This document shows positions 9,966 through 22,439 of a DNA stretch of 64,000 nucleotides, in pieces. Under the pieces are notes generated by a model. The model searched no databases. It saw only the letters and a program-made list of their open reading frames with translations, and had not been told where the DNA came from. Positions within the stretch are counted from its first letter, which is position 1. Each line of letters begins with the position of its first letter. A program made the position numbers and the translations under genes. The DNA comes from Stictocephala bisonia (taxonomy: Eukaryota > Arthropoda > Insecta > Hemiptera > Membracidae). The DNA lies in NCBI GenBank assembly GCA_035578905.1, contig JAQJVL010000047.1, forward strand, positions 1,481,111 through 1,545,110. Direction: 5' to 3'.

Positions 9966-12910
9966 ATTTATGTTTGTACCAATTTGCATATTTTATTCTA
10001 AAGGTATTAGATGATGCATATTGTTTATAAGTTTAATGTAAACATTTCATGTAAAAAGGTCATATGCTACGTAAACATAAATAATTATGTATTTTCAAGA
10101 ACATGTTTTAAAATCAAAGCTAAACTTGTTAATTTTAATTAAAGTAGGCTAAATAATATTATTCCGGGAATATATTTTATTTTAGCTATTTAATACTAAT
10201 TAATTGGTAATGTAATGATAAGTTTTCTTCAATAAAAAAATACTGATTAAAAGTAACGTACAACAATATCTTCAACTGTTTTTTTAACAGTCTCCAACTG
10301 TGGGTGGGTGGGAGGGCTCATTCTACTACTCACATTTGCAATGCAACAACATTCATCGTGCCGTTTCATCTATTAGGACCACTTTCATAGGGTAAAGTTA
10401 TCTTATGCTTTACCTTTATAAAAGTAAAGTAAGCAATATATACTAATCTGAAAATAGGTCCTTAAACAAAGTTGATTTATTGAGTATTTTATAGCTTTCG
10501 AATCTATAGCCTGATATAATTCATGATTATATGATGCTCTTCATCTTTGCATTTCTGAGTTAAAAATATTATTACTAAACATTTCTCTAGTACAACGTAT
10601 TTAAAAAAATATATATATATATTCTCACTACCACATTGATATCAGAGTTACAACATAAAGGCTATCATTATGCTGTTTTCCAAAGACTGTCATACTAGAA
10701 ATTGGTTAAACTTGTCACAAACACCAAGTATATTGTACCTGAAGCTACACAGGATGTAGATAACCATCATCAAGTGACGTTTTGCGGGAATATTTGAGTG
10801 GAATGATGTGAAAGCTAATTGCGGAAATTATTTCCACTAAACTTTCAACGTCAACTTCCACTGCAATGCTGCTTCAAAGGAGATTGGCAATTATTGAGAC
10901 TAACAGTTTGTGAACCTCGTGGCAGTAGGCATCACGTGTGGTACAGTAATACCATTGTGAATTACAATGTTTGATCTACATTTATGATGGTTTTATAGTT
11001 AGAGGAATAATTTACTTTAACAGTATAATTTGAGATTATGTATATCCAAACTATTTGTAAGATATTGTAAATAAACTCTTTTAAACTTACATAAATATGC
11101 TGGAATATGAAATGTAATAATTTATAACGAAGTTTATTTTATTAAATTAGTAATAAAAAAGACACTGATTTACAGTTTTATTGTATTATACTTACTGTAT
11201 TTCATAAATTTTCTGTGTTCATATAAGCACGCTGACATTTGAGTGAAGCTTTGACGCACGGTGTTGCCAAGATTACTACGTTTCATATACTAACTTGTTG
11301 AGGTAGAAGAAAATTCATTTAATTGGTTCGAATATTGCTACAACAAAACAATATATAATAATGTGATAAGAACAGTTTATAAACAAGAGGAAACTAACAT
11401 GTATATAGAATTTAATAATAAGACACTTCATTCATGTTCAAAATATCAAACAAGTAAGAGAGGTACATAAAGAACTGGAAAGTGGCAACAATTCAAGACG
11501 CTAATGCGTTTTTATGATTAAAAATGGCTCGCATCGTCACGCCATTGGTTGTAAAATGTCCAAAGTCCTCACAGTTCTAAGTGCGATAATTATTATCCAG
11601 TTTCATTCAATATTCTCTCTTCCGACATCCTACTTATTTCCTTTTCTCCACTAATTAGATATGTAATAAACACCCTTAACCTGTAAATCCTTTTCAGACT
11701 ATCTATATATCAAATACAATCACTTCTACTCCTTATTTTTCCATTACAAATATGTTATCATTTGCAACATGCCTTTGAGCCATCACTTACCCTCTGATCC
11801 TGAAGAGGCTCCTCTCAAACTGTCATTCTATTATCCTTATTTATTGTCTTTAATTCTGATAGCACATAATTAAACTATTTTTCTTCTTTTAAACTCTTCC
11901 AGGACAGTGGCACACTTGTGGTCATTAAGATATATTATAATTAAACCATTTTGAGGGTCTTATATGTGCTTTATGGCATATTTGATGCCATTAATATGTG
12001 TTGAGATAGTTAACCTGCTTCTAGCTTGTATTTTATTCGCTAAAATACAAGTTTGTAATAGACTTTTTTCGAAAACCATCTGGCTTAATTCCCAGCCTAC
12101 ATTGATGAAATTTGTCCTGGAAGAGAATAAACTACTTAAGAATTCTACTCCAAAAAGGATGCTCCAAATGTAACTGTTTTGGGTGTTTTATTAGAAAATA
12201 GTTATTAGAAAATAGAACACATAAGCTTGAGAGAACTAAAATAAACTGTAGATTGTTCTATAGGAAACGCATCGACCTGGTGATGTTGGATAAACTTTAC
12301 ACAAAAGAACTCAAGCGTATTCAATGCGACGCTTGATTCATTTCAGGATAAACTGCGCTCTAAACACTAGACTCTGACTGTACTGTACAATACCTCCCTT
12401 GCAATGTCAGTGCAAGGCTATCACTCGTGAGATGGGAATGAACGTTTGTATAACTTGTATTGATTTTATAGACATTATCAAATAATATGCCAAGACTTTA
12501 TTGATATTTTATTGAAAGTTTAACAGTTGAATTTGAAATAACACCTTCAAAATACAGCAATAAAAATGTTACGATACTTTGATATAGAAAAACACTCACT
12601 ATTATAAATGAAACCAAAAATAAAAAAAGCATAAAACATACGTATGACGTAATATTTTAATATTAAATACACTCCCAAGAAAAAAATTCAAACCCAACAA
12701 AGATTTAGGAGCCTGGAAGGTAGGCTTCAAGCTTGTCAAGAATGTGGGTGAATTACCTTTGGAGATGGAGGGACATGGGGTCGGTTGAGCGATGACTGGG
12801 AATTGAATTTTTAAGTATGCAATAATTTTTTTAATTTCACCATTAACTATTTTATTCAATACACATGTCTTGAAGAAGAGACAACTTGAAATACCTAACC
12901 TATACATTGG
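9966..12910. other. Mostly AT-rich intergenic DNA
   Basis: Roughly 2.9 kb without a supported gene. It includes a short AT dinucleotide run near 10605-10622 and a GTGGGTGGGTGGGAGGG tract at 10300-10316. A 69-codon open frame at 11964-12173 (+) and a 101-codon frame at 12602-12907 (-) show no motif I recognise and are best treated as chance. Confidence 0.5.
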
Positions 12911-13237
12911 TTTGGCTGATTGTGGAGTTATTATAAGTTTGGCTGATTGTGGAGTTATTATAAGTTTGGCTGATTGTGGAGTTATTATAAGTTTGGCTGA
13001 TTGTGGAGTTATTATAAGTTTGGCTGATTGTGGAGTTATTATAAGTTTGGCTGATTGTGGAGTTATTATAAGTTTGGCTGATTGTGGAGTTATTATAAGT
13101 TTGGCTGATTGTGGAGTTATTATAAGTTTGGCTGATTGTGGAGTTATTATAAGTTTGGCTGATTGTGGAGTTATTATAAGTTTGGCTGATTGTGGAGTTA
13201 TTATAAGTTTGGCTGATTTTGGAGTTATTATAAGTTT
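12911..13237. repeat. 27-bp tandem array, 12 units
   Basis: Twelve units of GGCTGATTGTGGAGTTATTA plus TAAGTTT run from 12914 to 13237, identical except that the last has a G-to-T change (GATTTT). Because 27 is a multiple of three, the array is open in one frame and yields a 146-codon frame (12870-13310) with a repeated LADCGVIIS peptide. No flanking coding evidence supports a protein. Confidence 0.96.
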
Positions 13238-13450
13238 TAATGAAGTATGTTATGATATATTCGTTTTAAATAACAGGGTTCTTTGTAGATATTTTTTGTT
13301 GTATCAGTAAAATTTGTAGTGTTTCCACGCATCTTCAGCTAATTTAAATTGTTGCAATTTTCTTGTTTTGGTGTTATTTTAACCTGATTCCTAGCAGTAA
13401 TTATAGTTATATTCACAGGAAATGCAATGTACTACATTTCCAGAAGATTG
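13238..13450. other. Short spacer between two arrays
   Basis: About 210 bp of AT-rich sequence separate the 27-bp and 43-bp arrays. No feature is seen in it. Confidence 0.5.
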
Positions 13451-14396
13451 ATTCTAGTTATTAGACAGATCTAGTGAGTGTTCGTCCTGAAGTATTCTAG
13501 TTATTAGACAGACCTAGTGAGTGTTCGTCCTGAAGTATTCTAGTTATTAGACAGATCTAGTGAGTGTTCGTCCTGAAGTATTCTAGTTATTAGACAGATC
13601 TAGTGAGTGTTCGTCCTGAAGTATTCTAGTTATTAGACAGATCTAGTGAGTGTTCGTCCTGAAGTATTCTAGTTATTAGACAGATCTAGTGAGTGTTCGT
13701 CCTGAAGTATTCTAGTTATTAGACAGATCTAGTGAGTGTTCGTCCTGAAGTATTCTAGTTATTAGACAGATCTAGTGAGTGTTCGTCCTGAAGTATTCTA
13801 GTTATTAGACAGATCTAGTGAGTGTTCGTCCTGAAGTATTCTAGTTATTAGACAGATCTAGTGAGTGTTCGTCCTGAAGTATTCTAGTTATTAGACAGAT
13901 CTAGTGAGTGTTCGTCCTGAAGTATTCTAGTTATTAGACAGATCTAGTGAGTGTTCGTCCTGAAGTATTCTAGTTATTAGACAGATCTAGTGAGTGTTCG
14001 TCCTGAAGTATTCTAGTTATTAGACAGATCTAGTGAGTGTTCGTCCTGAAGTATTCTAGTTATTAGACAGATCTAGTGAGTGTTCGTCCTGAAGTATTCT
14101 AGTTATTAGACAGATCTAGTGAGTGTTCGTCCTGAAGTATTCTAGTTATTAGACAGATCTAGTGAGTGTTCGTCCTGAAGTATTCTAGTTATTAGACAGA
14201 TCTAGTGAGTGTTCGTCCTGAAGTATTCTAGTTATTAGACAGATCTAGTGAGTGTTCGTCCTGAAGTATTCTAGTTATTAGACAGATCTAGTGAGTGTTC
14301 GTCCTGAAGTATTCTAGTTATTAGACAGATCTAGTGAGTGTTCGTCCTGAAGTATTCTAGTTATTAGACAGATCTAGTGAGTGTTCGTCTTGAAGT
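13451..14396. repeat. 43-bp tandem array, 22 nearly identical units
   Basis: Twenty-two units of 43 bp (946 bp) each contain ATTCTAGTTATTAGACAGAT, CTAGTGAGTG and TTCGTCCTGAAGT. I see only isolated substitutions: GACAGACC in the second unit and CGTCTTG in the last. Such near-identity points to very recent expansion or strong homogenisation. Each unit holds AGATCT (BglII-type palindrome) and no long open frame. Confidence 0.97.
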
Positions 14397-16510
14397 ATTC
14401 TGACTGTTAAAGGTGATTAGTCTTTATATGTTTTTTCCTAGTATGTGTGGTGTTTATAGTATGGCAATGAATATCAAATGGTTTTTAACAATCTGTGTTT
14501 AATATCGTGAGAATACCAGGTTAATTGATATGTATTTGAAAAATATTACTTGATAAAAACTATTACCTGATCAAAACGAATTGTAGGGTTTCTTTAGAAA
14601 TCGATGAAAATATGTCTAACAATTATGGCTTATCCTCAGATCTACCTATTATCTATCTAAGTTAATACATTGCCAAAAATATTAACTTAGATTAGTATAT
14701 ACATGAGCAACTCTTATATACTTATTGCGTTAAAAAAAATCAAAGACGTTCTCATAGATGCTATACATCCAGTGACAGAATTTTTTTAACCACGGATTCA
14801 TATGATGATTAAAAATAAATAAATATCTTTGTAAACATTTAATAACTTTATAATAATACTATAGCACAATACATATAGTTAGATGTTTTGTCTAATTACT
14901 GCTACAAATTAATTTACATTATTTAACATTTTATTTTGTAAAAAAACTTAACAATTATTTACTTATAACACATTTTATGGCATTCTAAAATTTTTAATCA
15001 AATTAAAAAAAAATATCAACAAAATACACTTTTAAATAAGACTTTTACCAACACCATGAAGATTTTAGCAAACTTAAAAGTATATTTTACTCGTAATTTT
15101 GGAAAATTGATAAAAAATGTGAAGAGTATAATTTACTTTTTCATATCAACTCAAGCTAAAATGTATATTTAAATGTGTTAAAATATAATTTCCCAGATAC
15201 CATACATGAGGACCTTAACCTTTAATCGTATCAGATATTTGTAATTATTTCTGTCAAGAAAATAAGCAAAAACCAATGCACCTTAACTGACAGTTTATTA
15301 ATCTTATACTTCAATTAGTAAATATTTTCTGTATTTAAAATAAATTAATGTTTGTAATCAGTGAGAAGGATCTTACAGCTTTGACAGTAAGAGGAGTTTT
15401 TATTAATTTTGTATGGATGATGGAACATTGGTTTAAATAAATAAAATTAAGATCTAATTTTATAAATGAAAATGTTCTTGTAATACTAATCATATGTGCA
15501 GTGTTTTTCTTTGATTTTACATTAATTTAGGCAGTTATCTAACAGACAACTATTTTAAAAATAAACTATATTTAAATATGGATAGTATAAATTTACTATC
15601 ATAATAATGTTATCCTAAATGCTTCCAGAAACTTGATATTTTCACAGTTTAGTACACTTTGATGACATTTAAAATGAAAGTAGTTTTATGTTATTACACA
15701 AGACTACTTAACACAAAATTGTAATATACATTGTTAGATGCAGTATTTTTTAACTCTTTTAAAAGTAAGCACATAAAAAAAGTACGGTTTCTACAGAAGG
15801 ATGAAGTTTCCTCTTAGAGTTCACCCTTTAAAAGGCTTTAAAATACCCTTAATGATACTGCGAGGAAAAATCAACCAACTATAAAACAAAGAAGCGTAGC
15901 TCTTATTATCGGAAATTGTTTCAGAGAAAAGTTATTATAATATTTCGTTACTCTGAAAACCACTCCTTTTACTTCAAGAGAAAAATATTCTGGAAGCTCG
16001 TCTTAATGATTCACTAAATGTTACTAAATTGATATTAAATTGATGTTACTAGTACTAGAAGACTAGAACACCTTTATAATAGGCTTAATGATATCTGGGA
16101 GTACTACTTTTACAGCCATAAACCAAAAATAATTTAAGATGTCCTAAAATATGGTATTCATAAAAGAAAATAAACTGGAATTCTAAAATAAAATAATAAT
16201 ATTATACCTTTACTAGGCCTATGACAATAATATGTATGGTGGTTACAGTATTACAAGGACAATACTATTATAGACTTTAAGTTATTTTATTGCATATCAT
16301 GTTATCCGCATAATAATAAAAGTTTGCTGGTCTATTTAATTTTGTTTGTTTGCCGGATTACATTTAACGCTTTGGATTTACAGTAAAGATTATTGGTGTT
16401 TACTAGTTTTAATTGGAATTATATTATTGTGAGTTATGAGAGGCCGACACAGCTGTGTGCGTATTCTAAGGTGAATATGAATGATTACACAAGTTTAGGA
16501 TAGTGTGGAT
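14397..16510. other. AT-rich stretch, no gene seen
   Basis: About 2.1 kb of AT-rich, stop-dense DNA. Weak local duplications occur (for example ATTGATATTAAATTGATGTT near 16030), but no open frame, array or RNA fold can be supported. Confidence 0.55.
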
Positions 16511-16514
16511 TACC

Positions 16515-16625
16515 TGTGAGGTCTGGTTCAACTTATGATCATAAAGGGTCATTTATTAATAGCCAGGGGAAATAAGGGGCCAACAGCTTTACATGGAATA
16601 CACACCACGTAGTATTTTAAGCTAG
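16515..16625 (+). repeat. Dispersed repeat shared with 37.44-37.59 kb
   Basis: The blocks GGGTCATTTATTAATAGCC, GGGGCCAACAGCTTTACATG and GGAATACACACCACGTAG match, in the same order, GGGCCATTAATTTTATTAAT, CTAAGGAACTTACATCTTTA and GGAATACGAACCATGTAG at 37.49-37.57 kb. Two copies in the same orientation suggest an interspersed element, possibly a SINE, but no convincing A and B boxes were found here. Confidence 0.5.
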
Positions 16626-16667
16626 TAACTGAAGAATGGGTGGTTTGGGTCATCAAATCTAGTAAAT

Positions 16668-18325
16668 GTCATCACACGCACACACCACCCGTTACGAGTA
16701 CAGATGTATTATCCCACTCACCACCCTTAAATATACAGTGGTAATGTCCAACACATCGCCATTTCATGTACAGAGGTATTATCCCACTCACCACCCTGAC
16801 ATGTACAGAGGTATTATCCCACTCACCACCCTTACATGTACAGTGGTACTGTCCAACACACCACCTGTTACATGTATAGAGGTATTATCCCACACACCAC
16901 CCTTACATGTACAGTGGTACTGTCCAACACACCACCCGTTAAATGTACAGAGGTATTATCCCACACACCACCATTACATGTACAGATGTATTATCCCACA
17001 CACCACCCGTTACATGTACAGAGGTATTATCCCCCACACCACCCTTACATGTACAGTGGTAATGTCCAACACACCGCCATTACATATGCAGAGGTATTAT
17101 CCCACTCACCACCCTGACATGTACAGAGGTATTATCCCACTCACCACCCTTACATGTACAGTGGTACTGTCCAACACACCACCCGTTACATGTACAGAGG
17201 TATTATCCCACACACCACCCTGACATGTACAGAGGTATTATCCTACTCACCACCAGTTACATGTACAGAGGTATTATCCCACTCACCACCCTTCCATGTA
17301 CAGTGGTACTGTCCAACACACCACCCGTTACATGTACAGAGGTATTATCCCACACACCACCCTGACATGTACAGAGGTATTATCCCACACACCACCAGTT
17401 ACATGTACAGAGGTATTATCCCACTCACCACCCTGACATGTACAGTGGTAATGTCCAACACACCGCCATTACATGTACAGATGTATTATCCCACACACCA
17501 CCCTGACATGTACAGAGGTATTATCCCACTCACCACCCTTACATGTACAGTGGTAATGTCCAACACACCACCATTACATGTACAGATGTATTATCCCACA
17601 CACCACCCTGACATGTACAGAGGTATTATCCCACTCACCACCCTGACATGTACAGAGGTATTATCCCACTCACCACCCTTACATGTACAGTGGTACTGTC
17701 CAACACACCACCAGTTACGTGTACAGAGGTATTATCCCACTCACCACCCTGACATGTACAGTGGTAATGTCCAACACACCGCCATTACATGTGCAGAGGT
17801 ATTATCCCACTCACCACCCTGACATGTACAGAGGTATTATCCCACTCACCACCCTTACATGTACAGTGGTAATGTCCAACACACCACCATTACATGTACA
17901 GATGTATTATCCCACACACCACCCTGACATGTACAGAGGTATTATCCCACTCACCACCCTGACATGTACAGAGGTATTATCCCACTCACCACCCTTACAT
18001 GTACAGTGGTACTGTCCAACACACCACCAGTTACGTGTACAGAGGTATTATCCCACTCACCACCCTGACATGTACAGTGGTAATGTCCAACACACCGCCA
18101 TTACATGTGCAGAGGTATTATCCCACTCACCACCCTGACATGTACAGAGGTATTATCCCACTCACCACCCTGACATGTACAGAGGTATTATCCCACTCAC
18201 CACCCATACATGTACAGTGGTACTGTCCAACACACCACCCTGACATGTACAGAGGTAGTATCCCACTCAGCACTCGTTACATGTACAGAGATATTATCCC
18301 ACTTACCACCCTTACATGTACAGTG
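16668..18325. repeat. 35/36-bp minisatellite, ~46 units, with higher-order structure
   Basis: The unit is ACATGTACAGAGGTATTATC plus CCACTCACCACCCTG, alternating irregularly with a second type, ACATGTACAGTGGTAATGTC or ...GGTACTGTCC followed by AACACACCACC. Unit lengths of 35 and 36 bp shift the frame, so several overlapping open frames (16666-18337) of HHPDMYRGIIP-like peptides appear. They are artefacts of the repeat. A block of nine units (316 bp) is duplicated: the sequence starting at 17683 recurs at 17999. Confidence 0.96.
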
Positions 18326-19927
18326 GAATTTATATAATTTTTTATAATTAAACTTAAATCATTTTTTCTTTATATTAATTTAGAAAATATTTTAGAATTT
18401 AGTACATGGTTTCGGTAAATTTTGTTTACAATGTTAAGACCAAAGGAATTCATTAATGGAATGGAATATTCATTAAAAAAGAAGGATATTCACCGTTCTA
18501 AAAATCCATATAGTCTGAGGGTTACTACTGAAAAGGTTTACCAAAGTCAATAACGATTTAAACTTTTTTGGTTTAGGCCTATATTAAAATCAACTTATGT
18601 TATGTGCCTTATTTACAGGTTTTGTATTTAATATATTTGACGAACAATATCAGTATTTTTGTGTTTTAAAACCCCTTGTTATTATATTGTACAATAAGTT
18701 ATACCATAAATCAGACGATTATTCTCCACAACCAGACATACATTTGGGCTGCCTGGGGTCATTTATTACTTTGATACAAGCCACAACTGGAGCATATCTC
18801 ACATTATATATATATATATACCAGTCTTTGCAGCAAGACACTGTGGTTCCTTTTAAAAACAAGCACACTAATGTCCATCATCACAGGCTACCAAGAGAAT
18901 ATTAGCGGGACGTTTATTGTCATATCATTTACATCCACATACAAGTTTTAATAAGTATTTCATGAAGAAGACAAAAACTGTTCAAAAACATTAATTCATT
19001 CAAAATAAGATGAAATTGCAAAATGTTTCATACTAAATATTTTAAATGGCCTACTAAACTTTTAAAAGTTTAAAAGGTATTTAAAGGCACTATCAAAGGA
19101 AAGATAACTTTGGAGCCAAACAGAAATTAATGACCTTATAATGTTTTTCAATATAAAAGCCAATATATAACGTAAATAGCTGAGTGGTTTTGTCAATGGA
19201 ATCTGAATTTATCGAGACATTACCTCTTTTGGGTATAGAGCAAATAATGGTGAAGCAGTTCGACACAGATAAAATAACAGAAGCTTGAAACATGGTACGA
19301 CCACTGTAATGGTGAGAAGGTGCGGCTATTCTAGTGAAGTGATCCTCACAATTGACCTATGTATTTTAAAGGGGATGCTTTTTTACTATACTCTTATTTG
19401 AGAATATATTTTAAAACTTATCCGGTTATATAGATATTTGTGTATTTAAGAAATTACGTAAAATTATCCAAATTCGTTTAGATTTCATGGCTTGTACATA
19501 GATATATAGAATTTAATTTATACTTAATGTATACACTTTAATAGACAAATAATGTATACATTATTCATCCATTAGTAAGATATTTTTTTAAATAAATAAA
19601 GTATACAGATATTTAACTCCATTTAAAATAAATTAAAGCCGAGAATTTTTTGTTAGCCAGTAAAAGTTACAAATATACTTTCATTTCTCACCAACCATTC
19701 CTTACATAAGAGAAAATAAAGTTAGAAATACACAATGTTCAATTCCTGGCTTTACACAAATAACTTTGACCAAGAGAATAAAAATATGGAAATCGAGATA
19801 AATGCCTTTGATCTCTTCAAATTTGAGAAATAATTGATTTTGATAGTATACTACAGGATCAGAAGAAATAATAAATGCATACAAGAATAAAAACACATTT
19901 TGTTTTAGATTTTGCCTAATTACTACC
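18326..19927. other. AT-rich stretch, no gene seen
   Basis: Stop-dense AT-rich DNA with a TA dinucleotide run near 18806-18822. Open frames at 18597-18905, 19093-19293 (-) and 19702-19932 (-) lack any recognisable motif and are treated as chance. Confidence 0.5.
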
Positions 19928-20062
19928 AGCATGGTGGTTCAGAGGCTAATTGTTCAGATTGAGAAGTGCAAAATTCAAGATTCATATCTCAAACTCAGCT
20001 AACAGTGAGCAATTCACTCGTTGAATGGAGTTTACTGCAGGCTCATGTATGATGCAAAAAAT
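19928..20062 (+). repeat. tRNA-derived SINE-like repeat, copy 1
   Basis: The head CATGGTGGTTCAGAGGCTAA resembles a Pol III A box in a tRNA-like context. The body then shares ATTCACTCGTTGAATGGAGT and ACTGCAGGCTCATG-type sequence with the minus-strand copies at 22.5 and 51.9 kb. The B-box region (near 19980) is degenerate, so it is probably inactive. There is no A-rich tail. Confidence 0.55.
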
Positions 20063-20103
20063 ATTGACAACATTTTAACTAAAATTTATCTGTTCAAACC
20101 TTG

Positions 20104-20212
20104 TGCGAAGAAATATTTATGAGCTGGCTTGGCTCTTAGTGCTTCACAAAATGGAAAAAGTAATAACCTCCAGGCAGTTATTTACCGAGTTCTACACTAT
20201 TTATAGTGACTA
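20104..20212 (+). repeat. Dispersed ~105-bp repeat shared with 44.15 kb
   Basis: AATATTTATGAGCTGGCTTG and AATGGAAAAAGTAATAACCT, spaced equally, occur here and at about 44158-44260 in the same orientation, with a few substitutions. The second copy lies just after the non-LTR element at 42.7-44.1 kb. The repeat may be part of an interspersed element of unknown class. The 84-codon open frame at 20103-20357 overlaps it and is not supported. Confidence 0.65.
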
Positions 20213-21139
20213 CGGTGCACTTAATCATCCTATTACGAAGCATTTATTCCAAGAACTGAATTATATTAAAATATTCTTGTGGAATGTTTACAACCTCCAT
20301 CAGCCTTATTGTGTGGCCAAAGTACTGTGGGGGAAAACAAAATTATTCGTCAAATAACTGGAATCATATAAAATAATATAACTTCCTTACCTCTCCAAAA
20401 ACAGTTTCTTATTGAGGCTATACATAGATAAATGTTTGCTTTGTATATATTTACAGAGTATACATTTTCTATATAAAAATTCATGTTTTATTAATTGATT
20501 TATTGATTCTACACACCGATTTGAACAGAGTAAAACGTTGCCATTTTATATATTTCTAAGTTGACATCAAAGAGTAAGTTGTATTAACAATATGATTTTC
20601 CCCTATCACACTGTATATTATATTGAAACATATATATTGTTTATTAACTGCATTTTACTTAGATTTGCTACTATGTATAATTAAATAGTCATAGCAGATG
20701 TTTTAGTTATGTACTTGTTATAAACTATGCATTATACAGTTTGTATATATTACCGGCAATGTATTTAACCAGGCATTCTTTAGAATACCTAAAATAAACC
20801 GGCAAAGTATGAAATGAATCAGATTATGTACTTTACGCAGGCATTCTATAAAATGCCCAACTATCCTTAGGCAGAGTTCGTAGCGCTGTCCTAGCTTTTT
20901 AGGTACAAGGTAGGTGTGAATGTTCCCCACACCCACTTATCATGCCCCACACTCTTCCATCGTGCCCCACACCACACCACTTTGCCCTCAGTATCATAAT
21001 GTACATACATAATGTACATTAAGTACATCCATAAAGCAACACTCAGGTATAGATGCAGTTTTTTGCTAGTATATAAATGAAATTTGCTGAGTGGGAAGGG
21101 GTTGAGAGGAAGTGGTCTATCTTATGTTCAGATCTTATC

Positions 21140-21355
21140 TACCCTTACACCTACCCATACACGTACAGTGGTGATGTACAACCCACCCACATATACAATT
21201 ACCGTGATACTGACTGATCCACTCAACCAACAAAACACGTACAATAGTACTGACACACACATACTTACCTATACACGTATAGTAGTAATGACCCACCTAC
21301 CCACCCATACACATACAGTGGTGATGTACAACTCACCCTCACACACATTTACGGT
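21140..21355. repeat. Minisatellite block inside the 20.7-kb transposon
   Basis: Five to six irregular units of CCCATACACGTACAGTGGTG or ACACGTATAGTAGTAATGAC, followed by CCACCCACC-like sequence, share their core (TACAGTGGTAATG then CC-ACC) with the large array at 16.7-18.3 kb and the small block at 34.9 kb. The overlapping 113-codon frame at 21084-21425 results from the repeat. Confidence 0.75.
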
Positions 21356-21615
21356 GTTAATGACTGGCTCTAGTGTAGTTACGTGTATCGGTAATGAAAC
21401 AGTGGTTCTCCTCAGAACTCGTTAAAAATCAGAGTGTTAGTGCTAAGAACAGTGTTTATTTAACCGAACCTAACTATACAAGTAGCTATTGCTAGATGTT
21501 CAAGAAACTAGATGTCAAGGCGGTGAGGAGCCTCGAGACTACTGGTTGCTACGATGTAATGCTTATTGAAAATACACAACAGCTGATCCATCCATTAAAA
21601 AAAGGAGGCCGTTGC

Positions 21616-22089
21616 TAAGTTTCTCAGTGAGGATTTAGTTTTGCACAAAGAATTGTTTAGAAGATCAAGCAAAAAAGATTAAAGTCGAATCTGACAAAAA
21701 AATTTCCTCCAGTTGCGAAAGGAGCTACCGTTGGAATTCTGATCCCAGATGTTGACAAAGGAAAAGGATACCTGAGAGACATCGTTGCAGTTATGATGGA
21801 AATGACGGATGATTGATTTTATAAACTTGGAACTGTCAATGGAAAATTGAAACATCTGTACGCACGGTCACAGTTCTCGGTATGCTGGTAAAGCCTTGTC
21901 AGTATTGAAAATGTCCCTTATAATGAAACCGAACTACGGACCATAGCAACAGCCGAATAAATAGTTTTACAAGTGGCCAAGGTTTTGTGAAATGCAGCTG
22001 CACAACTGTGTAAAAAATGCACTTGTGTACAAAACAATATAAATTGTAACTTAAAATGCTATGGTTCACTTACATGCTGTAATAAGTAA
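21616..22089 (+). pseudogene. C-terminus of a KRBA2/Ginger-like integrase, decayed
   Basis: In one main frame from about 21680 the peptide runs FPPVAKGATVGILIPDVDKG, then GYLRDIVAVMMEMTDD, a stop, FYKLGTVNGKLKHLYARSQF, further stops, then a shifted SGQGFVKCSC and a cysteine-rich tail (CKKCTCVQNNINC and CYGSLTCCNK) ending at TAA 22087-22089. I recognise this layout (YARSQF block, GQGF, then spaced cysteines) from the insect proteins named KRAB-A domain-containing protein 2-like, which derive from Ginger/gypsy-type integrases. The catalytic core would lie upstream and is absent, apparently deleted or replaced by minisatellite DNA. At least four stops and one frameshift make it a pseudogene. Confidence 0.65.
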
Positions 22090-22439
22090 ATTAAGGCATA
22101 CGTTATATTTTGAATTATTTTGTAACACAATAAATAATGTTGTATTGAAACTGTTTACATTAATACGTTGCCCAAGGATCCAGACATTGTATGAAAAGCA
22201 TTGTATGCGTATAATGCCTAGGCAAAGTGAATAATAATCCGACTTTGATCATTAATTTCATACTTTGCCGAAAACAGCCAGGCAATGTATATAATCCCTA
22301 GGAATTCTATACATTGCCTGGATTTCATACATTTCCGATAACATATATATTAATCCTGCTTAGCGAAATAAGTGGGAGTAAATCTTAACTGTTTTACTAG
22401 CACTTATATGTATAAGTTCGTATGAAAACTGGGTAAAAC

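Larger units (their letters stand above)
20748..22343 (+). mobile_element. Decayed DNA transposon with long inverted ends (Ginger-like)
   Basis: The left end (20748 onward: TATTACCGGCAATGTAT, then CCAGGCATTCTTTAGAAT, then GGCAAAGTATGAAAT near 20814) matches the reverse complement of the right end (22343 backward: TGTTATCGGAAATGTATG, CCAGGCAATGTATAGAAT, GGCAAAGTATGAAAT). This gives inverted ends of about 130 bp with several GGCAA(A/T)GTAT-type subterminal motifs, which could be transposase sites. TATA flanks both ends (20744-20747, 22344-22347), consistent with a 4-bp target duplication, though low complexity weakens this. Inside are a ~35-bp minisatellite block and an integrase-like remnant. 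The right terminus TGTTA fits the TGTNR ends I recall for Ginger elements; the left is mutated. Confidence 0.68.

Noticed and set aside
11964..12173. 69-codon frame, possible reverse transcriptase or transposase scrap
   Set aside because: I compared it by eye with the other element remnants in the window and found no matching motif.
12870..13310. Possible repeat protein with LADCGVIIS units
   Set aside because: The frame stays open only because the unit is 27 bp; flanking sequence shows no coding character, signal peptide or splice signals.
13451..14396. CRISPR-like array
   Set aside because: Units are directly contiguous with no unique spacers; this is a simple tandem repeat in eukaryotic DNA.
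16666..18337. Several 90-220-codon frames of histidine/tyrosine-rich repeats
   Set aside because: They overlap in all three frames within one minisatellite, which a real gene would not do.
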